NCBI RefSeq assembly: GCF_001956695.1
Contig: NZ_CP019070.1
Location: forward strand, 1-64,000
Direction of reading: 5' to 3'
DNA from: Poseidonibacter parvus
GTDB lineage: Bacteria; Campylobacterota; Campylobacteria; Campylobacterales; Arcobacteraceae
DNA length: 64,000 nucleotides
In this document: positions 28,844 through 37,761 of the stretch, one piece after another
How positions within the stretch are numbered: the first letter of the stretch is position 1
How the letters are laid out: every line of letters starts with the position of its first letter
Translations under genes and position numbers: made by a program
Notes under the pieces: model-generated
Told to the model about the DNA's origin: nothing
The model's input: only the letters and a program-made list of their open reading frames with translations
The model's database searches: none

Positions 28844-30127
28844 TTATAATAAATTATTTAATATCTTTAGTATTTCTTTAAATAAAGGTCTTTTTTCTAT
28901 TACTTCATTTTTACACTTATTCTGTAACTTGATTAAATAATCTCTTATTTCTTTATTGGATAAGTTTTCTTTACATAGAGATAACAACTCTTGAATTAAG
29001 CATCCAAAAGCTCTTACTTCTATTTTTTCTAAAGCATTTTTAATTTCTATTTCTTCTAATTCATAATAAGAAGCTGCTCCAAAATCACCTAAAATACTAT
29101 TATAGTTTTTATCAATCATAATATTATGAGCATAAAAATCTCCATGCATAATACCTCTTTCATGCATATGAAAAGAAGCATTTGCTATCTCTTGTAGTAT
29201 TTTTAAACTATCTTTTATAGAGAGTTTAAAGTCACTTGGATAAGTATCTCTTGTGCAACTTTCTAAACTAGGAGGTAGACCTAAGTTTTTAAAACTTGAT
29301 GGAATTAATTCAAGCATTAAGACATCTTTATTTTCAGGATGATTAGAAACTTGGGCTAATACATCAATAAGGTTTTTATGTACTCCCATTGAAATATTGA
29401 TATCCATTTCTTCTTGTGGTAAACCATCTGATGTCATTTCACCTTTAAATATTTTTATAGCAACTTCTTCTTTTTTAAAAATTGCTTTATAAATATTTCC
29501 AGAAGCTCCTTCTCCTAAAAGCTGTTTAATTTCTAACTCTTCCCATGAAACAACTTTTAACTTATCTTTTATTTTAGGATGTTTTTTACAAAAAGGATTT
29601 GCACTATATGCAAGCCATGAAAGTTTAGGTAAAGATAGTAATAAAGTGGGAAATACTTCTAGTTTATTTGCTGAAATTCTTAATAACTCTAAATTGGTAC
29701 AATTAGTAAAAGTTTCAGGAAGGAAACTTAGTTTATTACCTGATAACATACATTTTTGAAGAAATTTTAAACTTCCTATTGAATTGGGAAGTGCTGTAAG
29801 TTCATTATCTGTTAGAATTAACCATCTAGTATTAAGAGGTAATGAGTTTTCTTCAAATATTTTAATTTGGTTGTTTCTTATTCCTATCATTGATAACTTT
29901 GAGAGCTTAGCTAATACTTTTGGGACATGATTAAATTGATTATTTGAAAGGAACAGTCTTTTTAGTTTTTTAAATCTATAAAAATCATCTGGTAAAGAGG
30001 ATAAGTTATTATCTGTTAAATCCAAAACTTCTAAGCTATTTTCTAAACTATATAGTTCTTTTGGAAAATCTCTTAATCCTTGTGCAATTTTAACTGAAGT
30101 AGCACCTTTTTCTAATTGTATTGACAT
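28844..30127 (-). CDS. Leucine-rich-repeat Ser/Thr protein kinase
   Basis: Eukaryotic-like architecture in one 427-residue soluble protein. Residues 15-190 carry about seven leucine-rich repeats (LEVLDLTDNNLSSLPDDFY, LKRLFLSNNQFNHVP and others). Residues 200-427 are a protein kinase with Gly loop LGEGASGNIYKA, VAIK lysine, catalytic MHGDFYAHNIM (HGD in place of HRD) and DFG in LGDFGAAS. All catalytic positions (Lys, Asp, Asn, Asp) are present, so it should be active. There is no membrane segment. The substrate is unknown. The downstream neighbour is a diguanylate cyclase; the upstream neighbour is the Ada-like gene 13 bp away. Confidence 0.88.
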   Translation of the reverse strand: MSIQLEKGATSVKIAQGLRDFPKELYSLENSLEVLDLTDNNLSSLPDDFYRFKKLKRLFLSNNQFNHVPKVLAKLSKLSMIGIRNNQIKIFEENSLPLNTRWLILTDNELTALPNSIGSLKFLQKCMLSGNKLSFLPETFTNCTNLELLRISANKLEVFPTLLLSLPKLSWLAYSANPFCKKHPKIKDKLKVVSWEELEIKQLLGEGASGNIYKAIFKKEEVAIKIFKGEMTSDGLPQEEMDINISMGVHKNLIDVLAQVSNHPENKDVLMLELIPSSFKNLGLPPSLESCTRDTYPSDFKLSIKDSLKILQEIANASFHMHERGIMHGDFYAHNIMIDKNYNSILGDFGAASYYELEEIEIKNALEKIEVRAFGCLIQELLSLCKENLSNKEIRDYLIKLQNKCKNEVIEKRPLFKEILKILNNLL

Positions 30128-30140
30128 TCTTTTCCTAAAA

Positions 30141-30974
30141 TTAGTTTTTTAATGCCTCATAAGCAATAAGTATTTTTTTTCGTTCAATTCCCCAACGGTA
30201 ACCACTCATGGCACCTGATTTTGCAAGAACTCTATGACAAGGTACTAAGTATCCTATATGATTTGAACCAATTGCACTAGCGACTGCACGTACTGCTTTT
30301 GGTTTATTAATACTATTTGCAATATCTTGGTAGGTTGTGATTGTTCCATTTGGAATATTTAATAAGGCTTTCCAAATATTTATTTGAAAGTTTGTTCCTT
30401 TTACATATAAATCAAACTTCTTCTTTTCAATAAATATATTATCAAGATAATCTTGTGCTTTTTTATCATCTTCTATTAGTGTTGCTTTTTCCCAAAGTTC
30501 TTTAAATCTTGCGAAAATTGCTTCTTTATTATTATCAACAAAACCAAGATAGCTAACACCTCTTTTTGTAAAGGCAATTAAAGCCTCTCCAAAAGGAGTA
30601 AATCCATAACCATAAGTAATCTCTACGTTTTGCCCAGATTCTTTATATTCTTTAGGAGTTACACCAATAATATTTACAAATAAATCATGCAATCTGCTAG
30701 GACTTGATAAACCCATATCAAGTGAGCTATCAAGTATGCTTTTTGATTCTTTTAAATGCTCTTTTGCATAATTTAAAGTAACAGATTGTAAAAATTGAAT
30801 AGGAGTCACACCAACATATTCTTTGAATACTCTAATTAAGTGGAATTTACTCATTCCTATATATTCTGATATTGTGTCTATTGAGGGTTGTTCTTTGAAA
30901 TTATCATCGATGTATCTTATTACTTTTTCTATTTTTTTATAGTTTTCATTTTCAAGTAATAGCTTATCATCCAT
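30141..30974 (-). CDS. AraC-type HTH / methylated-DNA-cysteine methyltransferase fusion (Ada-like)
   Basis: A 277-residue fusion. An AraC-family HTH (about 12-110, FHLIRVFKEYVGVTPIQFL and a second HTH ending GVTPKEYK) is joined to an O6-alkylguanine-DNA alkyltransferase. The acceptor Cys is in LVPCHRVLAKSGAMSGYRWG. It lacks the N-terminal zinc-cysteine phosphotriester domain of E. coli Ada, so the HTH must sense damage another way or be constitutive. Its own start lies just beside a 13-bp inverted repeat (30994-31024). It repairs alkylated DNA and may regulate neighbouring genes. Confidence 0.88.
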   Translation of the reverse strand: MDDKLLLENENYKKIEKVIRYIDDNFKEQPSIDTISEYIGMSKFHLIRVFKEYVGVTPIQFLQSVTLNYAKEHLKESKSILDSSLDMGLSSPSRLHDLFVNIIGVTPKEYKESGQNVEITYGYGFTPFGEALIAFTKRGVSYLGFVDNNKEAIFARFKELWEKATLIEDDKKAQDYLDNIFIEKKKFDLYVKGTNFQINIWKALLNIPNGTITTYQDIANSINKPKAVRAVASAIGSNHIGYLVPCHRVLAKSGAMSGYRWGIERKKILIAYEALKN

Positions 30975-30993
30975 GAGATTTCCTATAAGGTTT

Positions 30994-31024
30994 AGTATAA
31001 GTGGTATTCTATACCACTTATACT
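30994..31024. terminator. Strong inverted repeat between glyA and the Ada-like gene
   Basis: A perfect 13-bp stem (30994-31006 with 31012-31024, AGTATAAGTGGTA / TACCACTTATACT, 5-nt loop). It lies 24 bp after the glyA stop and 20 bp before the ATG of the Ada-like gene. It most likely terminates glyA transcripts. No T run follows on the glyA strand, so an operator role for the downstream gene is an alternative. Confidence 0.55.
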
Positions 31025-31047
31025 TTTAATTAGTTAATAAATACTCA

Positions 31048-32310
31048 CTAGTAAGTAGATTGATTGTAAATCACAAAATTAGATGCAAGTTCTTTTAATT
31101 CTTGTGCAATTGTTTCTTGTAATTTAGTGTTTTCAATATCATCTAATACATCACACATTTTATTTGCAATGATTTCAAACTCTTTTTCTTTCATTCCTCG
31201 TGCAGTTAATGCAGGTGATCCTACTCTAATCCCTGATGTTACAAATGGAGATCTTGTTTCACCTGGTACTGTATTTTTATTTACAGTAATTCCAGCATTT
31301 CCTAGTGCAGCATCTGCATCTTTTCCTGAGAATTCTTTATTTAAGAATGATACTAATACTAAGTGATTATCAGTTCCACCAGATACGATATCATATCCTC
31401 TTGAAACTAGAACTTCTCCTAATACTTTTGCATTTGCTTTTACTTGTTTTGCATAGTCTTTCCAAGCAGGACTTAGAATTTCTTTAAATGCAACTGCTTT
31501 ACCAGCAATTACATGTACTAATGGTCCACCTTGTAATCCTGGGAAAATAGCTGAGTTTAATTTTTTAGCAATATCTTCATCATTACACATTATCATTCCA
31601 CCTCTAGGTCCTCGAAGTGTTTTATGTGTTGTAGTTGTTACTACATCTGCATAAGGGAATGGAGACATATGCTCGTTTGCTGCTACAAGTCCAGCAATAT
31701 GTGCAATATCAGCAAATAATATAGCTCCAACTGCATCAGCTATTTCTCTAAACTTAGCAAAATCAATTTCTCTTGCATATGCAGAAGCACCACAAACAAT
31801 AATTTTTGGTTGAACAATTTTAGCAATATCCATTACTCTTTCATAATTAATTCTACCATCTAATTCAACACCATAATAAAAAGGAGTATAGTTCTTACCA
31901 GAAAATGATGGTTTAGAACCATGAGTTAAATGTCCACCATGAGATAAATCCATACCAAGAATTTTATCACCAGCTTTTAATAATGCTGCATATACTGCAC
32001 CATTAGCTTGGCTTCCTGAATGTGGTTGTACATTTGCATAATTACATCCAAAGATTTCACAAGCTCTGTCAATTGCTAGTTGTTCTACTTTATCAGCTTG
32101 TTCACAACCACCATAATATCTTTTATAAGGGTAACCTTCTGCATATTTATTAGTAAAAACTGAACCCATTGCTTGCATAACAGCTGGAGATGTAAAGTTT
32201 TCACTTGCAATCATTTCTAAATGATCTGTTTGTCTTTCTAATTCATTTTCACAAATTTCAAATACTTCTGAATCTGCTTCTTTTAGGTTTGCGTTTGATA
32301 TATAATTCAT
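31048..32310 (-). CDS. glyA: Serine hydroxymethyltransferase
   Basis: PLP enzyme converting serine and tetrahydrofolate to glycine and methylene-THF. The 420-residue sequence has N-terminal [27 protein letters not shown], the PLP-lysine motif [16 protein letters not shown] (about residue 230) and [14 protein letters not shown] near the C terminus. Complete. Its own promoter (-10 at 32351-32356) is in the divergent spacer. Confidence 0.97.
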   Translation of the reverse strand: MNYISNANLKEADSEVFEICENELERQTDHLEMIASENFTSPAVMQAMGSVFTNKYAEGYPYKRYYGGCEQADKVEQLAIDRACEIFGCNYANVQPHSGSQANGAVYAALLKAGDKILGMDLSHGGHLTHGSKPSFSGKNYTPFYYGVELDGRINYERVMDIAKIVQPKIIVCGASAYAREIDFAKFREIADAVGAILFADIAHIAGLVAANEHMSPFPYADVVTTTTHKTLRGPRGGMIMCNDEDIAKKLNSAIFPGLQGGPLVHVIAGKAVAFKEILSPAWKDYAKQVKANAKVLGEVLVSRGYDIVSGGTDNHLVLVSFLNKEFSGKDADAALGNAGITVNKNTVPGETRSPFVTSGIRVGSPALTARGMKEKEFEIIANKMCDVLDDIENTKLQETIAQELKELASNFVIYNQSTY

Positions 32311-32350
32311 TTTATATTCCTTATTTTAAGTGATATTTTTAATTGTAGAA

Positions 32351-32356
32351 ATTATA
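32351..32356 (-). promoter_or_regulatory. Extended -10 promoter of glyA
   Basis: Minus-strand TGTTATAAT (TGN extended -10), about 41 bp upstream of the glyA ATG. Confidence 0.5.
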
Positions 32357-32447
32357 ACAAAAATCAAAAATCAAAACAATCCAGATATTGCTATAATCTT
32401 TAAAAGTGAAGAATAGTATATTTATATTTTATTTACACTTCATATGA

Positions 32448-32453
32448 TATAAT
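32448..32453 (+). promoter_or_regulatory. -10 box for the response-regulator diguanylate cyclase
   Basis: TATAAT lies 32 bp before the TTG start at 32486, followed by a T run. No -35 box is evident. Confidence 0.4.
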
Positions 32454-32485
32454 TTTTTTAAAATTGATACTAGAAGAGGAATAAC

Positions 32486-34114
32486 TTGAAAAAACTACTA
32501 ATTATAGATGATTCTATACATGTTATTACCTCTTTTATAAAATTGTTTGCTGAAAAAAATAACTTCTCAATATATACTACAAATAATACAAAAGAAGCAA
32601 AAAAGTTAATAAAAAAGAATAACTTTTTTACTATAATATTAAGTATTAAATACCTTGCTAAATCAGATAATAAACTAACAAATATATTAAAATCTGATTA
32701 TATTCCTATAATCATTCTTAGCTCAAAAATTAATAATGAATTACAAGTAGAATATAAAAAGAATTTTAATGTAATTGATTATGTTTTAAAAGATACTACT
32801 TATGGTTTAAAACATGCTTATAATCTTGTGGAACTTTTTGCACACATAAAAGATTACAAGGTATTACTTATTAGTGAATCAATAGATTCGAAAGTAAAAA
32901 TAAAACATGTATTAAAGAGTTTTTCTTTAGATATAAAACAAGCAAATTGTAATTCAGAGATTATTGATATAGTAAAAAATGATTATGATATTTCATTTAT
33001 AATTTTTGATTATGAAACTTTACTTGAGGATATAATAAGTATTACTAAAATGTTAAGAGAAAATGAGAAATATACTAATGTACCTATATTAATTATTAAT
33101 AATGAAATTAATAAGGATTTAAAAACAAATTTATATAAAATTGGTGTCGATGATTTTATTCAAAAACCAATCATTGAAGAGGAATTAAAGACAAAAATTT
33201 TTAATCTTTTTACAAATATTGAACAACGTGAAGAATTAGATACTTTTAATAAAATTTTTGATGATAATATTATTTCATCTTCAACAAATACTAAAGGTAT
33301 AATAACTTCTGTTTCTTCTGCTTTTAGTAAAATATCTGGTTATAAGAAAAGTGAATTAGTTGGAAAAAGTCATAGTATTGTAAGGCATCCTGATATGCCA
33401 AGTTCGGTTTATAAAGATTTATGGGGAACAATAAATCTAAACAATACTTGGAAAGGTGAAATAAAAAATCTTCGTAAAGATGGTTCTTCTTATTGGGTTA
33501 GTGCGGTTATTGAACCAATTTTTGATAAGCAGAAAAATAAAATAGGTTACTATGCTGTAAGACAGGATATTACAGATAAGAAAAGAATTTATGAGTTATC
33601 AATTACTGATGGATTAACTTCTTTGTATAATAGAAGATATTTTAATGATATAGCAAAAGCAATATTCGATAAGACGGTAAGAAGTAATAAAGTTTTTGGC
33701 TTTATGATTTTAGATATTGATTATTTTAAAAAATATAATGACACTTATGGTCATCAAGAAGGAGATAATGTTCTTATTTCCTTCTCTAAGTCTTTAAAAG
33801 ACACATTTAAACGAAGCGATGATTTGATTTTCAGATTAGGTGGAGAAGAGTTTGGAGTGTTAATAAATGCAAAAACACAAGAGGATATTCTAGAACTTGC
33901 GAATCTTGCAAAAAGCAATATCGAAGAACTTGAAATAAAACATAAGGAAAATCCTCCTTTAAGTATTGTTACAGCATCTTTTGGATTAATCATTATTGAA
34001 AGTAAAGATATAGATTTAGATCATAAATTAGACTTTATTTATAAAGAAGCTGATACTAAATTATATGAAGCAAAAGATAATGGACGAAATAATATAAAAT
34101 ATAAAATAATATAA
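32486..34114 (+). CDS. Response-regulator diguanylate cyclase (REC-REC-PAS-GGDEF)
   Basis: A 542-residue cytosolic protein. The first receiver (1-115) has the acidic pair IIDDS, but Ser replaces the phosphoacceptor Asp (TIILSIKYL). The second receiver (about 120-240) keeps Asp in FIIFDYET and Lys in IQKPI. An Aer-like PAS domain follows (SGYKKSELVGKSHSIVRHPD, about 285). The GGDEF domain has GGEEF in RLGGEEFGVL, with an I-site RSDD, and should be catalytic. The start is TTG with AGAGGA six or so bases upstream. It makes cyclic di-GMP in response to an unknown kinase and possibly a PAS ligand. It is 12 bp before the LysE gene. Confidence 0.88.
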   Translation: MKKLLIIDDSIHVITSFIKLFAEKNNFSIYTTNNTKEAKKLIKKNNFFTIILSIKYLAKSDNKLTNILKSDYIPIIILSSKINNELQVEYKKNFNVIDYVLKDTTYGLKHAYNLVELFAHIKDYKVLLISESIDSKVKIKHVLKSFSLDIKQANCNSEIIDIVKNDYDISFIIFDYETLLEDIISITKMLRENEKYTNVPILIINNEINKDLKTNLYKIGVDDFIQKPIIEEELKTKIFNLFTNIEQREELDTFNKIFDDNIISSSTNTKGIITSVSSAFSKISGYKKSELVGKSHSIVRHPDMPSSVYKDLWGTINLNNTWKGEIKNLRKDGSSYWVSAVIEPIFDKQKNKIGYYAVRQDITDKKRIYELSITDGLTSLYNRRYFNDIAKAIFDKTVRSNKVFGFMILDIDYFKKYNDTYGHQEGDNVLISFSKSLKDTFKRSDDLIFRLGGEEFGVLINAKTQEDILELANLAKSNIEELEIKHKENPPLSIVTASFGLIIIESKDIDLDHKLDFIYKEADTKLYEAKDNGRNNIKYKII

Positions 34115-34126
34115 AAAGGGAAAATA

Positions 34127-34756
34127 ATGATTGAAGCAACACAATTACTGCTTTTTATAGCAGCTTCATTTTTACTATGTTTAGCACCAGGACCTGATAA
34201 TATTTATGTATTAACCCAAGGAATGACAAAAAGTAAGAAAGCTGCAATCATCACAACCTTTGGGCTTTGTAGTGGTTTAATCATTCATACAAGTGCTGCT
34301 GCACTTGGTATTTCTGTAATATTCCAAACTTCACAAATGGCTTTTGATATTGTAAAGTATGCAGGAGCTGCTTATTTACTTTATATTGCGTATCAAGCTT
34401 TTAAATATAGAAATAAGCCTTTAGATTTAAGTGTACAAAATTCTAGCTCTGAGCTTAAAAAGCTATTTTTTAAAGGATTTATTATGAATATTTTAAATCC
34501 GAAAGTCTCAATATTTTTTCTAGCTTTTTTACCACAATTTGTAAATACACAAGCTGGAAATGTGCCACTTCAAATGATTACTTTAGGAATTATATTTATG
34601 ATTATGACAGTTGTTGTATTTTCAAGTATAGGAATTGCAGCAAATCTTTTAAGTTCAAAACTTCAAAAGAATCCAGGTATTGTAAAAGTTATGAATATAT
34701 TGACTTCTACTGTTTTAGTAGCACTTGGAATAAAACTAGCTCTCTCTCAACGCTAA
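34127..34756 (+). CDS. LysE/RhtB-family amino-acid exporter
   Basis: A 209-residue inner-membrane protein with about six helices. The family signature APGPDNIYVLTQGMTKSKKA is at the N terminus and a conserved GFIMNILNPKVSIFFLAFLP is at the centre. It probably exports amino acids such as threonine, homoserine or leucine; the exact cargo is unknown. It starts 12 bp after the diguanylate cyclase, so it may be co-transcribed with it. Confidence 0.88.
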   Translation: MIEATQLLLFIAASFLLCLAPGPDNIYVLTQGMTKSKKAAIITTFGLCSGLIIHTSAAALGISVIFQTSQMAFDIVKYAGAAYLLYIAYQAFKYRNKPLDLSVQNSSSELKKLFFKGFIMNILNPKVSIFFLAFLPQFVNTQAGNVPLQMITLGIIFMIMTVVVFSSIGIAANLLSSKLQKNPGIVKVMNILTSTVLVALGIKLALSQR

Positions 34757-34805
34757 AAGAAGAATAAAGAATTATAATAATTTATTTTTTGAATATTAGA
34801 TATGT

Positions 34806-34811
34806 TATAAT
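34806..34811 (+). promoter_or_regulatory. Extended -10 promoter for the EAL gene
   Basis: TGTTATAAT, 35 bp upstream of the ATG at 34847. A second TATAAT at 34822-34827 is too close to be the main box. Confidence 0.4.
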
Positions 34812-34846
34812 AATAAAAAAATATAATAGCTTCTGAAAGGTATAGT

Positions 34847-37732
34847 ATGAAAACTAAACTGTCAAAACTTATTTCAAGTATTACAACACGCATATCACTT
34901 TTTCTTATATTAATATTTGGAATAGTATGGATTAGTACAATATATATACACTATAAAAAAAATGTTGAAGAGCTAAGAAGTATTTCTTACAAGCAAAAGA
35001 CAGAGTATATATCATCTGAAATTAATAGAACAATATCTTTACTTGATTACAATTATTCTTTAAAAATGAAAAGAATTAAAAAACAAGTAAAACAAAGAAT
35101 TTATGAAGCATATACAATTAGTCAAAAAATTTATGATAAACATAAAGATAGTAAGAATAAAGATGAAATAATTTTATTGATTAAAGAATCTTTACGAAAT
35201 ATAAGATTTTTTGGTGGAACTGGATATTTTTTTATTTATGATTTAACGGGAAAGTCAATTCTTCATCCTTTAAAACCTGAAATTGAGAATACTTATAAGT
35301 TTAAGAACTTTACTGATTTAAATGGAAAAATGGTTATTAAGGATTGGATTAAGAATCTAAAAACAAAATCAGAGGATTATGATACTTGGACATTTTATAA
35401 AGTTGATGATAAGGAAAAACAAGCTTTAAAAGTAGGGTTTTATAAGTTATTTGAACCTTATGGTTTTATTATTTCAACGGCTGATTATTTGTATAGAGTT
35501 GAAGCTGAGTTAAAAAAAGAAACAATTGAACGAATTAGATATATAACTGAAGATAGTGGATTAAACTTTTTTATTATAAATGGTGATGGTATCACTGTAT
35601 TAAATAAAGATTATCCTTCTTTTGAAAATAAGCACTATGATGACTTTAACAATGAAAAAGCAAAAAATATTGTAAAAAAATTAATTGATAGAAGAAATAA
35701 AAATGGTGTTTATATACCTTATAATTGGAAAAAAGTGAATAGTAATATTTATCAGAAGAAACTTTCTTATGTAAAAGATTATGAGAAATGGGATTGGATA
35801 ATTGGTACGGGAGTATTTTTTGATGATATTGAGGAAATAATAAAGCTTAAATATGAAGAATTAAAATCAGAAATAATTAGAGATATAATTCTTATAGTAT
35901 TGTTTATGTTATCAACATTACTAATTGTATATTTAATTACAAAAAGAATAAATTTAAGAATTTATAATAGTTTAAAAATCTTTTTAAATTTCTTTAAAGA
36001 GATCGATTCTAGTAATCAAAAAATTAATCTTGATCTTCTTGAATATGATGAATTCTCAAAAATTGGACAATATGCAAATAAAATGATTGAGACAAGAATA
36101 AAGAATGAGAAAGAAATTGATTTTAAAAATCAAGAAGTCTTAATAAATGTTTCTTTATTAGGTGAATATAAAAAAGCTGTAGATGCAGCAGCTGTAGTTT
36201 CTAAAACTGATATTGATGGGAAAATCATTTATGTTAATGAGCAGTTTTGTAGTATTTCAGGATATTCAGAGCTTGAATTGATAAATAAAAATCATAATTT
36301 AGTTAGACATCCAGATGCACCTGTTTCATTATATAAGAAGTTATGGAAAACGATTTTAAGTAAGAAGATTTGGAAAGGTGTTTTAAAAAATTTAGCAAAA
36401 GATGGTTCAACTTATTATGTTAAATCTACAATTATCCCAATATTAGACATAAAAGGTGAGATAAAAGAATTTATTGCAATTAGATATGATGTAACAGATT
36501 TAATCAAGCAGTCTAAGCAAATTAAATTCCAAACAACAGATTTATTGACAAAACTGCCTAATAGACAGAAGTTATTAGAAGATATTAATGCAAAAGATAA
36601 TTTAAAGCTATTGATTATTAATATTGAGAGATTTAAAGAAATAAATGAATATTATGGATATGAAACAGGTGATAAAACCCTAATTGCAGTATCAGAATTA
36701 TTCTCTGAACTAATTAGTGATAAGAATTTGAAACTATTTAAATTACAAGGTGATGTTTTTGCAATTTTAGGAAATGAATACATTTCAGAACAAGAATTTA
36801 AAGATATGAGTATTAAATTTGTTAAAGAGATAAAATCAATTCATTTAACAATTGATGAAAATAATTTGGATATTCACTTTATTTCAGGTGCATCATTTAT
36901 AAGAAATTACTTTATAAATGCAGAAATGGCAAGAGATCATGCTAAACAAGAAAATAAAAGATTGGTTTTCTTTGATGAAAATAAAGACATTAAAGATAAT
37001 TTGATTAATAATGTATCTTGGACTAAGAAACTTAAAAAAACAATAAGAGAAGATAAGATTGTTGTTGTTGCACAACCTATTATCTCTAACAAAGATAGAA
37101 ATGTAATTAATAAGTATGAGTGTTTAGTAAGAATTGAAGATGATGATGGTAGTTTAATATCTCCAATGCATTTTTTAAATATTGCTAAAAAATCTAAACT
37201 TTACACAAGTATAACACAAACTGTTATAGAAAAAGCATTTCAACATTTTTCTAAAACTACGGATACTTTTTCTATTAATTTAACTATTGAGGATATTATT
37301 GATAACAAAACAGTTGAATTTATAAAAGAAAAAATCAATCAATACGAAGGTATTTCTAATAGATTGATTTTTGAAATTGTTGAAGATGAAGGAATCGAAA
37401 ATTATAATGAAGTTATTAACTTTATTGAAACAATGAAATATTTAGGTTGTTCTATTGCTATTGATGACTTTGGTACAGGATATTCGAATTTTGATTATTT
37501 AATGAAATTAAATGTTGACTACGTAAAAATTGATGGTTCAATGATTAGATATTTAGATCATGATGAAAATGCAAAAGTAGTTACAGAATTAGTAGTTAAA
37601 TTTGCAGAGAAACTAAATATTAAAACAATTGCTGAGTTTGTACATTCTGAAGAAATTCATGATATTGTAACTAAAATGGGAATAGATTATTCTCAAGGGT
37701 TCTATTTAGGAGAACCTAAAAGAATTAGTTAA
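34847..37732 (+). CDS. Cyclic-di-GMP phosphodiesterase with Cache and PAS sensors and degenerate GGDEF
   Basis: A 961-residue membrane protein. A helix at 14-30 leads to an extracytoplasmic double Cache region (about 35-330, with FFGGTGYFFIYDLTGKSILH) and a second helix (about 345-365). A PAS domain follows (about 440-550, SGYSELELINKNHNLVRHPD). The GGDEF-like domain has signature QGDVF in place of GGDEF and no I-site, so it is inactive as a cyclase. The C-terminal EAL domain appears intact: ECLVR, SINLTIED, EIVEDEG, IDDFGTGYS, VKIDGS, AEFVHSEE and SQGFYLGEP. It should degrade cyclic di-GMP. It is convergent with the arginine kinase operon. Confidence 0.88.
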   Translation: MKTKLSKLISSITTRISLFLILIFGIVWISTIYIHYKKNVEELRSISYKQKTEYISSEINRTISLLDYNYSLKMKRIKKQVKQRIYEAYTISQKIYDKHKDSKNKDEIILLIKESLRNIRFFGGTGYFFIYDLTGKSILHPLKPEIENTYKFKNFTDLNGKMVIKDWIKNLKTKSEDYDTWTFYKVDDKEKQALKVGFYKLFEPYGFIISTADYLYRVEAELKKETIERIRYITEDSGLNFFIINGDGITVLNKDYPSFENKHYDDFNNEKAKNIVKKLIDRRNKNGVYIPYNWKKVNSNIYQKKLSYVKDYEKWDWIIGTGVFFDDIEEIIKLKYEELKSEIIRDIILIVLFMLSTLLIVYLITKRINLRIYNSLKIFLNFFKEIDSSNQKINLDLLEYDEFSKIGQYANKMIETRIKNEKEIDFKNQEVLINVSLLGEYKKAVDAAAVVSKTDIDGKIIYVNEQFCSISGYSELELINKNHNLVRHPDAPVSLYKKLWKTILSKKIWKGVLKNLAKDGSTYYVKSTIIPILDIKGEIKEFIAIRYDVTDLIKQSKQIKFQTTDLLTKLPNRQKLLEDINAKDNLKLLIINIERFKEINEYYGYETGDKTLIAVSELFSELISDKNLKLFKLQGDVFAILGNEYISEQEFKDMSIKFVKEIKSIHLTIDENNLDIHFISGASFIRNYFINAEMARDHAKQENKRLVFFDENKDIKDNLINNVSWTKKLKKTIREDKIVVVAQPIISNKDRNVINKYECLVRIEDDDGSLISPMHFLNIAKKSKLYTSITQTVIEKAFQHFSKTTDTFSINLTIEDIIDNKTVEFIKEKINQYEGISNRLIFEIVEDEGIENYNEVINFIETMKYLGCSIAIDDFGTGYSNFDYLMKLNVDYVKIDGSMIRYLDHDENAKVVTELVVKFAEKLNIKTIAEFVHSEEIHDIVTKMGIDYSQGFYLGEPKRIS

Positions 37733-37761
37733 GAGTTGGGGCTATTTAGCTTCTAACTCTT
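37731..37761. terminator. Convergent terminator-like hairpin
   Basis: Outer stem AAGAGTT / AACTCTT (37731-37737 with 37755-37761) plus an inner GCT/AGC (37741-37743 with 37748-37750), followed by T residues on the plus side. It spans the end of the EAL gene and the end of the arginine kinase gene. Imperfect. Confidence 0.4.
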
